Below are positions 1-5,792 of a stretch of DNA of 9,074 bases, piece by piece (the first letter of the stretch is position 1; each line of letters begins with the position of its first letter). The notes under the pieces were generated by a model. That model was not told where the DNA came from. It saw nothing but the letters and a program-made list of their open reading frames with translations, and made no database searches. Origin of the DNA: an uncultured Paenibacillaceae bacterium (GTDB taxonomy: Bacteria > Bacillota > Bacilli > Paenibacillales > DA-C8); NCBI GenBank assembly GCA_937957685.1, contig CALGAO010000061.1, positions 1 through 9,074 on the forward strand, read 5' to 3'. The position numbers and the translations under genes were made by a program.

Positions 1-237
1 GGCCGGAGCGTCAACGAATTGCAGAGCATCCTCGGATCGGAAGGATCGGCCGTATCGCAGCAGCTCGCGGTGCTGCGTAACAAGAACGTGGTCACAGGCG
101 TCAAGGAGGGCACCTCTGTGATCTACTCGCTGAGGGATCCTCTCATCAAGGATCTGCTGGCCGTGGCGAAGCAGATCTTCGACAATCATCTCGTGGATGC
201 GATCTCATTGCTCGAGGTCATCCGCAATGAACCATAA
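1..237 (+). CDS. ArsR/SmtB-family transcriptional regulator, 3' part only
   Basis: This is the C-terminal part of a winged-helix repressor; the gene starts before the window. Frame 1 is open from base 1 and gives 78 residues before the TAA at 235-237. It begins in helix 2 of the DNA-binding domain (SVNELQSILG), continues through the recognition helix (SAVSQQLAVLRNKNVV) and the wing (TGVKEGTSVIYSLRD), and ends in the C-terminal dimerisation helix (IKDLLAVAKQIFDNHLVDAI). That order is typical of ArsR/SmtB proteins, which usually repress their own operon and release DNA on binding a metal, sulfur species or other signal. The visible part has no cysteine, so the common metal-binding Cys motif of the recognition helix is absent here and the inducer cannot be inferred. 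No partner gene follows on the same strand: a hairpin comes 26 bases after the stop, so the gene seems to be last in its transcript. Confidence 0.85.
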   Translation, partial: GRSVNELQSILGSEGSAVSQQLAVLRNKNVVTGVKEGTSVIYSLRDPLIKDLLAVAKQIFDNHLVDAISLLEVIRNEP

Positions 238-262
238 GCATGCGATGGATAGAAGTCCATAA

Positions 263-292
263 GGCGCACCATGATCATCATCGTGGTGCGCC
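263..292 (+). terminator. Terminator-like hairpin after the ArsR-type gene
   Basis: GGCGCACCATGAT (263-275) pairs with ATCGTGGTGCGCC (280-292) around a 4-base loop, giving a 13-bp stem with one G-T pair. It lies 26 bases after the regulator stop codon. Only a short TTT follows, so it is a weak intrinsic terminator at best, or a hairpin that protects the mRNA end. Confidence 0.5.
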
Positions 293-345
293 CGTTTCGC
301 GATAAATCCTATCATTCATACTTGATCACTAAGTATTTAGGCATT

Positions 346-453
346 ATGATGTTCATACCCGAATTCGACACGATCACCGTGCTACCGAACGGCCATCGGT
401 ATCTCTTCATCTACGGACCGGAGAAAGAGCGGATCGAGCTGTTCCAGCACTGA
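346..453 (+). pseudogene. Relic of a VOC/glyoxalase-family gene (C-terminal end)
   Basis: The reading frame ending in TGA at 451-453 encodes a tail that looks like the last beta strands of a vicinal-oxygen-chelate (glyoxalase/dioxygenase) protein: LPNGHRYLFIYGPEKERIELFQH. The pattern hydrophobic-GP-(D/E)-x-ER-IE-(L/F)-x-Q, carrying the metal-binding glutamate, is the usual C-terminal motif of this superfamily. Only about 35 residues match, whereas complete VOC proteins have about 120-150. The frame can be opened as far as an ATG at 271, but that ATG sits inside the hairpin at 263-292, has no ribosome binding site, and the residues before position 346 show no VOC pattern. The DNA at about 300-350 is also more AT-rich than its surroundings. 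I infer a truncated gene remnant rather than a working 60-residue protein. Confidence 0.5.
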
Positions 454-476
454 ACCACTGGTTACATTAACTGCGG

Positions 477-519
477 CATGCGGCTGAAGGCCATCCGACA
501 AGGATGGCCTTCAGGCATG
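477..519. terminator. Perfect 13-bp hairpin downstream of the Cache MCP gene
   Basis: CTGAAGGCCATCC (484-496) and GGATGGCCTTCAG (502-514) form a perfect 13-bp stem with a 5-base loop. Beyond a two-base bulge the stem can continue, with CATGC (477-481) pairing GCATG (515-519). It lies between the VOC relic on the plus strand and the 3' end of the MCP gene on the minus strand, where a bidirectional terminator is expected. Neither side has a run of T, so termination without help is uncertain. Confidence 0.5.
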
Positions 520-547
520 TACAGCCCCGTATGCCCCATCAACCGGA

Positions 548-2275
548 TCACACCTTGAACCTCTCGGAGAGCAGCTGCAAGGTCTCCGCCGTCTCACTCA
601 GATGTCCGACGGCAGACGAGATATCCTCGATCGAAGACTGCTGCTCCGCCAGTGAAGTCGCGATGTGCTGGGTGCTCGCCACCGACTCGCGAATGAGTTC
701 CGCCATCCGCTCCATCCTGTTGGCGGTTTCATGGGAATGCGCCTGAACCTGTGCGACGATCGCCGCAACCTCTTCCGACCGGGCGGAGATCTCCCCTATG
801 GCGCTCACGATATCCTGGAAGGTCAGGCCTGTCTGCTCCGCTTCGTACAGCCCCTTCTCCATCACCTTCGATCCCTGGCTCACCGCCTGCACAGCCCGGC
901 TGGCCTCCTCCTGAATATGTCGAATGAGCTTGCTGACGTTCTCGGCGGATTCACCCGAGCGATCTGCCAACTTCCGCACCTCGGCAGCAACGACCGCAAA
1001 TCCGGCCCCCTGTTCGCCGGCATGGGCGGCTTCGATCGAGGCGTTGAGAGCGAGCAGATGGGTCTGTTCGGCAATCTCGGTGATCGCCACCACGATCTCG
1101 TCGATTTCCCTGGATCTCTCTTGCAAGGATACGATCATCCGCGAGACGTCTTCGAAGGTTTGTCTGACGCGATCCATCTGCTCCATATTGCGGTTCACCA
1201 CAGAAGTTCCCTGATTGGCGTATCCGCTGGCTGCCGATGAAGAACGAGCCATGAGCCGGATCGCCTCCGCTACCCGATCCATTCCGCTGGAGATGCCGAG
1301 CACGGCCTCCGTCGAGTCCGTCACGCTGTTCATCTGTTCGTCAGCCCCTGCGGCGACTCCCTGGATGGCTTGATTGATCTGCCTGATGGCCTGATTCATC
1401 TGTTCCGTGCCGGCAGCCAGCTGATCGGATGATGTCGCGATGAGCGTGGACGTATCCTTCATATGGCCGATGATGCCGCGAAGATCCTTCGACATCTTGT
1501 TGACGGACTCCAGCAGCTTGCCCGTTTCATCCTTGCTGATGATCGTCATCTCCGGCAAGGTGAGATCGCCGCCTGCCATCGTCTGGATGGACCGGGCGGA
1601 CAGCTGGATGCGTCTGATCATGAAACGCGTGACCGCATAGAACAACAGGAACGCAATGGCCAATGTGGCGAGGCCACCCAAGGCAAGCTTCTGCATCATC
1701 TCGCCCTTCAATTGCCTGATGCGCTCATTGGCATCCGGTGCGCCCACATACCACATGCCGATCACCTGACCGTTCGCATCGCGAATCGGCATGTAAGCAG
1801 TTTGATAGGAGTTGCCCACGACATCCGCCGTCCCCAGGTAATGGCGTCCTTCTTTCAGGACGGTCTCGGCAACGACGCTGGACGCTTGCGTGCCAACGGC
1901 GCGTTGCCCATCTGCCAGGATGACATTGGTCGCAACCCGGGTATCGCCCAGGAAGATCGTGGCCGTATCGCCATTGGTCAGCCGTCCTATGTAATCCACG
2001 ATTTCATAGTTGCCATTGATCAGGGTATCGCCCTTGTACAGCTGATCTCCCTCTGCCCGCCAGTCTCCGGGATACAGCGCATCGATGATGGCCAAGCCGG
2101 TGGCAAGGTCGGACTGGGCCTTCTCCAACGCGTCCTTCTCGATGACAGTCGTGATATGCCTCGCTTGCTGATACCCCATCATCGTGAATGAGCCGATCAG
2201 GATGATCAGGATGAGGATGAAAAGCCTGGTGCGAATGGATGTGCCCAGGATGCGGTTGATGATTCGTCGTTTCAC
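548..2275 (-). CDS. Methyl-accepting chemotaxis protein, Cache-HAMP-MCP signal type
   Basis: A membrane chemoreceptor of 575 residues. A short N-terminal tail is followed by a membrane segment (about 18-36, RLFILILIILIGSFTMMG), an extracellular single-Cache ligand domain (about 37-195, with motifs NGDTATIFLGDTRVATNV and GVAP-like GMWYVGAP), a second membrane segment (about 196-216), a HAMP linker (217-270) and the cytoplasmic signalling hairpin (about 290-575). The hairpin tip, QTHLLALNASIEAAHAGEQG, is the CheA/CheW-contacting region. The ligand is unknown; sCache_3-type domains often bind small organic acids. I place the start at the GTG at 2275-2273 because AGGAGG lies six bases before it (2282-2287). 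The longer in-frame ATG at 2338 would add 21 residues but has no good ribosome binding site. The gene stands alone between a promoter-like -10 at 2384-2389 and a hairpin at 484-514. Confidence 0.93.
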   Translation of the reverse strand: MKRRIINRILGTSIRTRLFILILIILIGSFTMMGYQQARHITTVIEKDALEKAQSDLATGLAIIDALYPGDWRAEGDQLYKGDTLINGNYEIVDYIGRLTNGDTATIFLGDTRVATNVILADGQRAVGTQASSVVAETVLKEGRHYLGTADVVGNSYQTAYMPIRDANGQVIGMWYVGAPDANERIRQLKGEMMQKLALGGLATLAIAFLLFYAVTRFMIRRIQLSARSIQTMAGGDLTLPEMTIISKDETGKLLESVNKMSKDLRGIIGHMKDTSTLIATSSDQLAAGTEQMNQAIRQINQAIQGVAAGADEQMNSVTDSTEAVLGISSGMDRVAEAIRLMARSSSAASGYANQGTSVVNRNMEQMDRVRQTFEDVSRMIVSLQERSREIDEIVVAITEIAEQTHLLALNASIEAAHAGEQGAGFAVVAAEVRKLADRSGESAENVSKLIRHIQEEASRAVQAVSQGSKVMEKGLYEAEQTGLTFQDIVSAIGEISARSEEVAAIVAQVQAHSHETANRMERMAELIRESVASTQHIATSLAEQQSSIEDISSAVGHLSETAETLQLLSERFKV

Positions 2276-2383
2276 AGTTGTCCTCCTCTGTTTCTCGATT
2301 GTCAAGCCGAACAGAATGCCTCTGTTCCTCCCAGGCATCGACCGGTATGATCCTCACGCTTCCGGGATGAATCTGGTAACAAC

Positions 2384-2389
2384 ATTATA
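2384..2389 (-). promoter_or_regulatory. Possible -10 box for the Cache MCP gene
   Basis: On the minus strand this reads TATAAT, about 110 bases before the chosen GTG start. I see no convincing TTGACA-like -35 box 16-18 bases upstream, nor the TAAA/CCGATAT pair of motility sigma-D promoters, so only the -10 supports this. Confidence 0.3.
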
Positions 2390-2492
2390 ATACCTGTATG
2401 TCGAATTATGCTATGACCATTCAATCATGGAAGAACAGGTTATGTAAGCGGTCTGCAAGCTCGTGATGCCGATCAAGAGATCATGAGATGAG

Positions 2493-2528
2493 AAAAGGGG
2501 GTTCGTGTCACGTGATGACACGAACCCC
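2493..2528 (-). terminator. Intrinsic terminator of the heme efflux/degradation operon
   Basis: GGGGTTCGTGTCA (2498-2510) and TGACACGAACCCC (2516-2528) form a perfect 13-bp GC-rich stem with a 5-base loop. On the minus strand it begins seven bases after the monooxygenase stop codon and is followed by CTTTTCTC, so the T-rich tail is on the correct side to end minus-strand transcription. The plus strand has no T tract after it. Confidence 0.85.
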
Positions 2529-2534
2529 GCCGAA

Positions 2535-2870
2535 TCATACTTTCGCAGGTTCACGAATTGCTGCCACTTCATAAGTGATCAGGTCACTTTCCAGGATCGG
2601 CGATTCCTTGCCGGCTTCCTCCGAACCCGGTTCCGGGCGCTTGTGCGACTCCCGGAAGGCATCGCTGCTCCTCCAGGCAGTGAAGGCATCCACGTCTTCC
2701 CAATACATATGCACATTCAACTCATCATACTCGGTCAAATGCTGTGTCAACCAGACTTCCACCTTGATGAAGCCCTTGAATGTGTCCAGCGGACCAGGTG
2801 CTGTGAAGGCCGGCGCCATGACGGAGCCCATGCCTTTCTTCACCCGGATCCTGTTTGTCACAATGATCAT
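2535..2870 (-). CDS. IsdG/HmoA-type heme-degrading monooxygenase
   Basis: A small cytoplasmic enzyme of 111 residues, in the antibiotic-biosynthesis-monooxygenase (dimeric ferredoxin-like) fold, matching the 105-120 residue IsdG family. These enzymes open the heme ring with O2 and reductant and release iron. The start MIIVTNRIRVKKG and the stretch DAFTAWRSSDAFRESHK are characteristic. The three residues known to be essential in Staphylococcus IsdG/IsdI (Asn, Trp, His) are all present: N6, W66 and H76. The tail ESPILESDLITYEV also fits the family. The start at 2870 is chosen because GAGGAG lies nine bases before it and the longer frame to 3017 runs into the ATPase gene and lacks family similarity. 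It is the last gene after an HrtBA-like transporter, 80 bases downstream of the ATPase stop, and is followed at once by a terminator. Heme as substrate is inferred from residues and context. Confidence 0.87.
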   Translation of the reverse strand: MIIVTNRIRVKKGMGSVMAPAFTAPGPLDTFKGFIKVEVWLTQHLTEYDELNVHMYWEDVDAFTAWRSSDAFRESHKRPEPGSEEAGKESPILESDLITYEVAAIREPAKV

Positions 2871-2950
2871 CCCTGTTATCTCCTCATCATATGTTGGAAT
2901 TAGTGGATTGCTCGTCTGTACATGGTCCCTCATGTGACAACGTCGATGTC

Positions 2951-3646
2951 TTAATGGACAGCCTCCAGGGCAACCTGGGACAACCTGCCGTCTTCCATCC
3001 GGTATACCTTGTCGCAATGGGACAGCAACCGCTCGTCATGGGTCACCATGATCGCTGCCTTGTTGCGTGCCCGCACCTCACGGGCGATCAGGGAGACGAC
3101 TTCATGCGCACGTTTGGTATCCAGGCTTGCGGTAGGTTCATCCGCCAGGTTGACGTTCGGGTCATTCACCAGCGCGCGTGCGATGGCGACCCGCTGCTTC
3201 TCGCCGCCTGACAGCTCCTCCGGGTAGCTCTTCAGCTTGCTGCCCAGCCCCAGATCCTCGAGCAGCCGAACGGCGAAAGCCCGATCCTTCGCGCCTATCT
3301 TGCCGGTCATCCACTTCACCACCAGCAATTGATCCAGGACGTTCAGGTAAGGAACCAGGTTAGACGCCTGCATGATAAACCCGATCTCATGCAGCCGCAC
3401 CTCCGCCAGCTGCTTGTCTGACAGCTTGGTGATATCCTTGCCATTCAGCAGGACCTCTCCTTCGAAAGGTCTCAGCAAGGCGCCAGCGATGGACAGGAAG
3501 GTGCTCTTGCCGGAACCGGATGGCCCAACCACCGCCACGAACTCCCCGGGTTCCACCTTGATGGACACCCGGTCCAGGGCAGTGATGCGGTCAGGTCCTT
3601 CGTTGTAGTACTTGGATGCTGAGTTGATTTGCAATCCTCTGGTCAT
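2951..3646 (-). CDS. hrtA: HrtA-like ABC transporter ATPase (heme export family)
   Basis: The 231-residue ATP-hydrolysing subunit of a MacB/LolCDE-type exporter, acting on the inner face of the membrane with the permease encoded just before it. Visible motifs are Walker A GPSGSGKST (41-49), Q-loop Q93 in FIMQ, the signature LSGGE (145-149), Walker B ending LADEPT (D169, E170), D-loop SLD and the switch histidine H203 in VTHD. One oddity is asparagine 166 within Walker B, where a hydrophobic residue is usual. The ATG shares its first base with the permease TAA stop (TAATG), which indicates translational coupling; GGGAGGG upstream lies inside the permease end. The assignment to HrtA rather than another member of this ATPase group rests on the permease, the TetR regulator and the heme monooxygenase next door. 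ATPase identity is certain; the substrate is inferred. Confidence 0.85.
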   Translation of the reverse strand: MTRGLQINSASKYYNEGPDRITALDRVSIKVEPGEFVAVVGPSGSGKSTFLSIAGALLRPFEGEVLLNGKDITKLSDKQLAEVRLHEIGFIMQASNLVPYLNVLDQLLVVKWMTGKIGAKDRAFAVRLLEDLGLGSKLKSYPEELSGGEKQRVAIARALVNDPNVNLADEPTASLDTKRAHEVVSLIAREVRARNKAAIMVTHDERLLSHCDKVYRMEDGRLSQVALEAVH

Positions 3647-4770
3647 TATTCCACCCTCCCGAGCGCTTTAAGCGGATCTATCTTGGCAATCATACGTACC
3701 GATACCAGCGAACTGAGCAAGGAGATCACGAGCAGGATCAGGGAATACACCGTTACCAGCATCGGATCCAGCACGAAAGGCATGCCTTCCGGCATGATGG
3801 CCGCCGTCCCGTACGTCAGCAGGATGCCGATGATGATGCTGGATACCGACAGGACCAGCACCTGGGACACAACCGCCCGACTCAGCAGTCGATTCCTGGC
3901 CCCGATCGCTTTCATGATGCCGAACTGGTTGGTCTTTTGCATCGTAAATACGTAGAAGAACACACCGATGATGAATGCCGAGATCACCAGCAGGAACCCA
4001 AGCATCATCATGATCGTGCCGCTCTCTTCCTTGTAGCCGGAGATGCCCTGAACCGCCGCTGCACGAGTCACCGTCTCGGTGCCCGGGAGCGCAGCGTTGA
4101 TGGCATCAGGGTCAATATTCTTGCCCTGCAGCATGATCGCATTCACAGGCTCTGTGAGCCCCTTGTCCGAGCCAGGAGCGGCAAACGCAATCTTGCGCCA
4201 CTCTTCGATCGGAGTAAACACCGAAGCGACGTGGTTATAGGTTTGATTCTTGACGAATCCCACGATCGTCAGCGATTCCGTCGATCCATCCAACTGGAAG
4301 GTATCCCCGATCGCGAACCCTTCATCCTTCAACGACTCATTGACCACAACACCGGTTGGTTGATCGGCAGAAAGCCCCGTGCCTTCGATGATCTCCGGTT
4401 CGAGGAAGCTTCCCGGCTCAATGCCGATGATCGCAATATCCACCTTGTCCTCATTCAACTCGCTGCTGTTCCCCTTGATCGCGGAAGCCATCGAGATCCC
4501 CATAGGCGTTACGTCCTCGACTCCCGGCATCTCCGCCAGCTTCACCGACAGCTCATTGGACAATAACGATTTGCCCATGGACGCTTTCGATCCCTGTTCG
4601 AAGACCACATAGTCCGCATCCATCGTCTTGAAAGTCGCCGCGGCGAGCGTCGACAATCCGTTGCCCAACCCCGACAGGATGAACACCAGCCAGGAGATCA
4701 GCACGAGAATGACCGCAATCATCAGAAACTTGGTCTTGCTATGCATTAATTCCTTCAATGCCAAAAACAT
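3646..4770 (-). CDS. hrtB: HrtB-like ABC transporter permease (heme export family)
   Basis: A 374-residue FtsX/MacB-type permease, partner of the ATPase that follows. The layout is one N-terminal membrane helix (about 15-36, ending LSGLGNGLS), a large extracellular domain (about 40-250), then three membrane helices (about 254-277, 299-323 and 336-362). From memory of staphylococcal HrtB, several segments line up well: FFYVFTMQKTNQFGIMKAIG after the second helix, the MP-x-x-MPF turn near 326-332 and the end IDPLKALGRVE. HrtB is about 350 residues long, so the length agrees. Such pumps remove toxic heme from the membrane. The start at 4770 follows GGAGGAG at 4779-4785 by eight bases. The in-frame ATG at 4806 lies inside an operator palindrome and lacks a ribosome binding site. 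Family membership is firm; heme as substrate is inferred from the match and the neighbours. Confidence 0.88.
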   Translation of the reverse strand: MFLALKELMHSKTKFLMIAVILVLISWLVFILSGLGNGLSTLAAATFKTMDADYVVFEQGSKASMGKSLLSNELSVKLAEMPGVEDVTPMGISMASAIKGNSSELNEDKVDIAIIGIEPGSFLEPEIIEGTGLSADQPTGVVVNESLKDEGFAIGDTFQLDGSTESLTIVGFVKNQTYNHVASVFTPIEEWRKIAFAAPGSDKGLTEPVNAIMLQGKNIDPDAINAALPGTETVTRAAAVQGISGYKEESGTIMMMLGFLLVISAFIIGVFFYVFTMQKTNQFGIMKAIGARNRLLSRAVVSQVLVLSVSSIIIGILLTYGTAAIMPEGMPFVLDPMLVTVYSLILLVISLLSSLVSVRMIAKIDPLKALGRVE

Positions 4771-4798
4771 GTTCCACACTCCTCCACTTCTATATATC

Positions 4799-4812
4799 TG
4801 ACACATGTGTCA
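4799..4812. promoter_or_regulatory. Operator palindrome 1, in the leader of the permease operon
   Basis: TGACACATGTGTCA is a perfect 14-bp palindrome. It lies about 24-37 bases downstream of the predicted transcription start and 14 bases before the ribosome binding site of the permease gene. It shares both half-sites (TGACAC and GTGTCA) with the palindrome at 4858-4871; only the two central bases differ. It is a probable TetR-family binding site. Confidence 0.8.
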
Positions 4813-4842
4813 ATTTGAATCTGTCTGTCAGGAACAGGGTTC

Positions 4843-4872
4843 ATTATACCCCTTATATGACACGCGTGTCAA
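4843..4872 (-). promoter_or_regulatory. Strong sigma-A promoter of the heme export operon
   Basis: On the minus strand, TTGACA (4872-4867) and TATAAT (4848-4843) are both perfect consensus boxes, separated by 18 bases. Transcription should start near 4836 and read the permease, ATPase and monooxygenase genes. The -35 box overlaps the operator palindrome at 4858-4871 by five bases, so a bound repressor would block polymerase. A promoter this strong needs tight repression, which fits a detoxification operon. Confidence 0.87.
4858..4871. promoter_or_regulatory. Operator palindrome 2, overlapping the -35 box
   Basis: TGACACGCGTGTCA is a perfect 14-bp palindrome covering the -35 region of the operon promoter. 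Its centre is 59 bases from that of the sister site at 4799-4812. The TetR-type gene ends 15 bases away, making its product the likely ligand. From memory, the operator of the Lactococcus heme sensor HrtR also carries TGACAC and GTGTCA half-sites, with a one-base centre; this needs checking. Confidence 0.85.
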
Positions 4873-4886
4873 ATAACACGGCGCCG

Positions 4887-5456
4887 TTAATGTTTTCCTG
4901 CACCCTCCAGCCAGAGCCGGTACAGGATCTTGCTCCACTGCGAGATCGGGAGGTTCATCATATTGGGCGTGTTGATCAGGTTGAAATAAACCCCGATCAT
5001 GGCGGGGAGGGGAATGTCCGGATTGAGATACCCCTCTGCCTGTGCCCGACCGAACAACCGTTCAAGCTGCTGCCTCAAGGTCTGATGGGCCTCTTCCACG
5101 AAATCCAGGTCTGTGGCAGCGGCGGCTGAATTGGCTTTATTCACCTTGTGGGCGTAACCCAGCAATTGATGGAGACCCGCTTCGCTCAGGTAGACCGTGA
5201 GCAATTGCTGCAAGGCATCCATGCAATCGGTCTCGTCGATGGCCGACGCTTGCTGCAGGATATCCTCCATGACGCGTCTCATGCAGGCGGCGACGATCTC
5301 CTCTTTGTTGGCGAAATATTGATAGATCGTGCTTCGCGCTCCGGCCAGGCTCTGCGACAGCAACTTCAGCTGAAACCCGTCATAACCATGATCCAGCAGC
5401 ACCCTCTTCGCCTGGTCCAGCAATTCCGATCTTGAAAACACCTGTTTCCTGCCCAT
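4887..5456 (-). CDS. TetR-family repressor, probable heme-responsive regulator (HrtR-like)
   Basis: A 189-residue regulator of normal TetR length. The N-terminal helix-turn-helix spans about residues 8-55, with the recognition helix and following signature ARSTIYQYFANKEEIV at 40-55. The remainder is a helical ligand-binding and dimerisation domain, which is poorly conserved in this family and gives no direct clue to the ligand; histidines at 96, 103 and 124 and tyrosine 101 are candidate heme ligands only. The gene points the same way as the export operon and ends 15 bases before that operon's -35 box, with two identical-half-site palindromes beyond it, so it very probably represses the operon. 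The start is the ATG at 5456, with GGTGAT three bases upstream. No terminator follows, so read-through into the permease gene is possible. The role as a heme sensor is inferred from the neighbours. Confidence 0.85.
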   Translation of the reverse strand: MGRKQVFSRSELLDQAKRVLLDHGYDGFQLKLLSQSLAGARSTIYQYFANKEEIVAACMRRVMEDILQQASAIDETDCMDALQQLLTVYLSEAGLHQLLGYAHKVNKANSAAAATDLDFVEEAHQTLRQQLERLFGRAQAEGYLNPDIPLPAMIGVYFNLINTPNMMNLPISQWSKILYRLWLEGAGKH

Positions 5457-5491
5457 GATATCACCATTCCCTGTCGCCCTTGGTTGTATTC

Positions 5492-5522
5492 ATTGTATCA
5501 AACAACCGGGTGGGCTTGGCAA
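5492..5522 (-). promoter_or_regulatory. Probable promoter of the TetR-type gene
   Basis: On the minus strand an extended -10, TGATACAAT (5500-5492), lies about 36 bases before the ATG. A TTGCCA at 5522-5517 could serve as -35, though the spacing of 19 bases is long. The -10 lies inside an inverted repeat, GGTTGT-N14-ACAACC (5482-5507), a possible control site unlike the palindromes found downstream of the gene. Confidence 0.4.
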
Positions 5523-5706
5523 GCCGACATGCAGGACCTTCCATCGCCAACCACAGCCTGAACGATCAGCAGGGGACCGGATCATGGGCGGGAATCGGCA
5601 GTCACCCCATGTGTCCCCATTCAGACTGTTGGTTGACCACACCTGCGGATTCTTGCTTCGGCCAAGATGGTCACTTTCCTAGGTTGCCCCAACTTTGAAA
5701 GAGTAA
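5523..5706. other. Intergenic stretch without a recognisable gene
   Basis: This is most of the 336-base gap between the TetR-type gene and the PAS chemoreceptor gene. Frames on both strands give only short, low-complexity or stop-rich peptides without ribosome binding sites, and I recognise no protein family. A small GTTG-CCC-CAAC hairpin near 5683-5694 is the only local structure. It may be eroded coding DNA, but nothing in it can be named. Confidence 0.4.
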
Positions 5707-5764
5707 AACTCCCTGGAATGGGGCCGATTCACAAGCGCTCTTCTCGTTGCCCTTCCAGGGAGTT
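5707..5764 (-). terminator. Long-loop inverted repeat after the PAS chemoreceptor gene
   Basis: AACTCCCTGGAA (5707-5718) and TTCCAGGGAGTT (5753-5764) are perfect 12-bp inverted arms around a 34-base spacer, which itself offers a further GGGC/GCCC pairing. On the minus strand it lies 28 bases after the receptor stop codon and runs into GTTTTACTCTTTC, so it can act as a terminator for that gene, although the loop is longer than usual. Confidence 0.5.
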
Positions 5765-5792
5765 CAGGTTGAGGGAAAACAGTTCCGGCTGT

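Noticed and set aside
271..345. The 60-codon frame from 271 as a complete small gene
   Set aside because: Its start codon is inside a terminator-like stem, lacks a ribosome binding site, and only its 3' part resembles a known family.
1463..2191. Plus-strand open frame of 242 codons
   Set aside because: It is antisense to the Cache MCP, whose domains are unmistakable on the minus strand. No motif or start signal was seen.
2871..3017. N-terminal extension of the heme monooxygenase to 3017
   Set aside because: It overlaps the ATPase gene, is Cys/Arg/Pro-rich without family similarity, and an internal ATG at 2870 has a good ribosome binding site and the exact IsdG-family start.
3937..4566. Plus-strand open frame of 209 codons
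   Set aside because: It is antisense to the HrtB-like permease, with a low-complexity Arg/His-rich translation and no start signal.
4771..4806. N-terminal extension of the permease to the ATG at 4806
   Set aside because: That ATG is the centre of the operator palindrome TGACACATGTGTCA. The ATG at 4770 has GGAGGAG at proper spacing and gives the usual HrtB N-terminus.
5455..5698. Plus-strand frames of 72-75 codons in the gap upstream of the TetR gene
   Set aside because: They have no ribosome binding site, no recognisable family, and two overlapping frames are equally open, so neither is supported.
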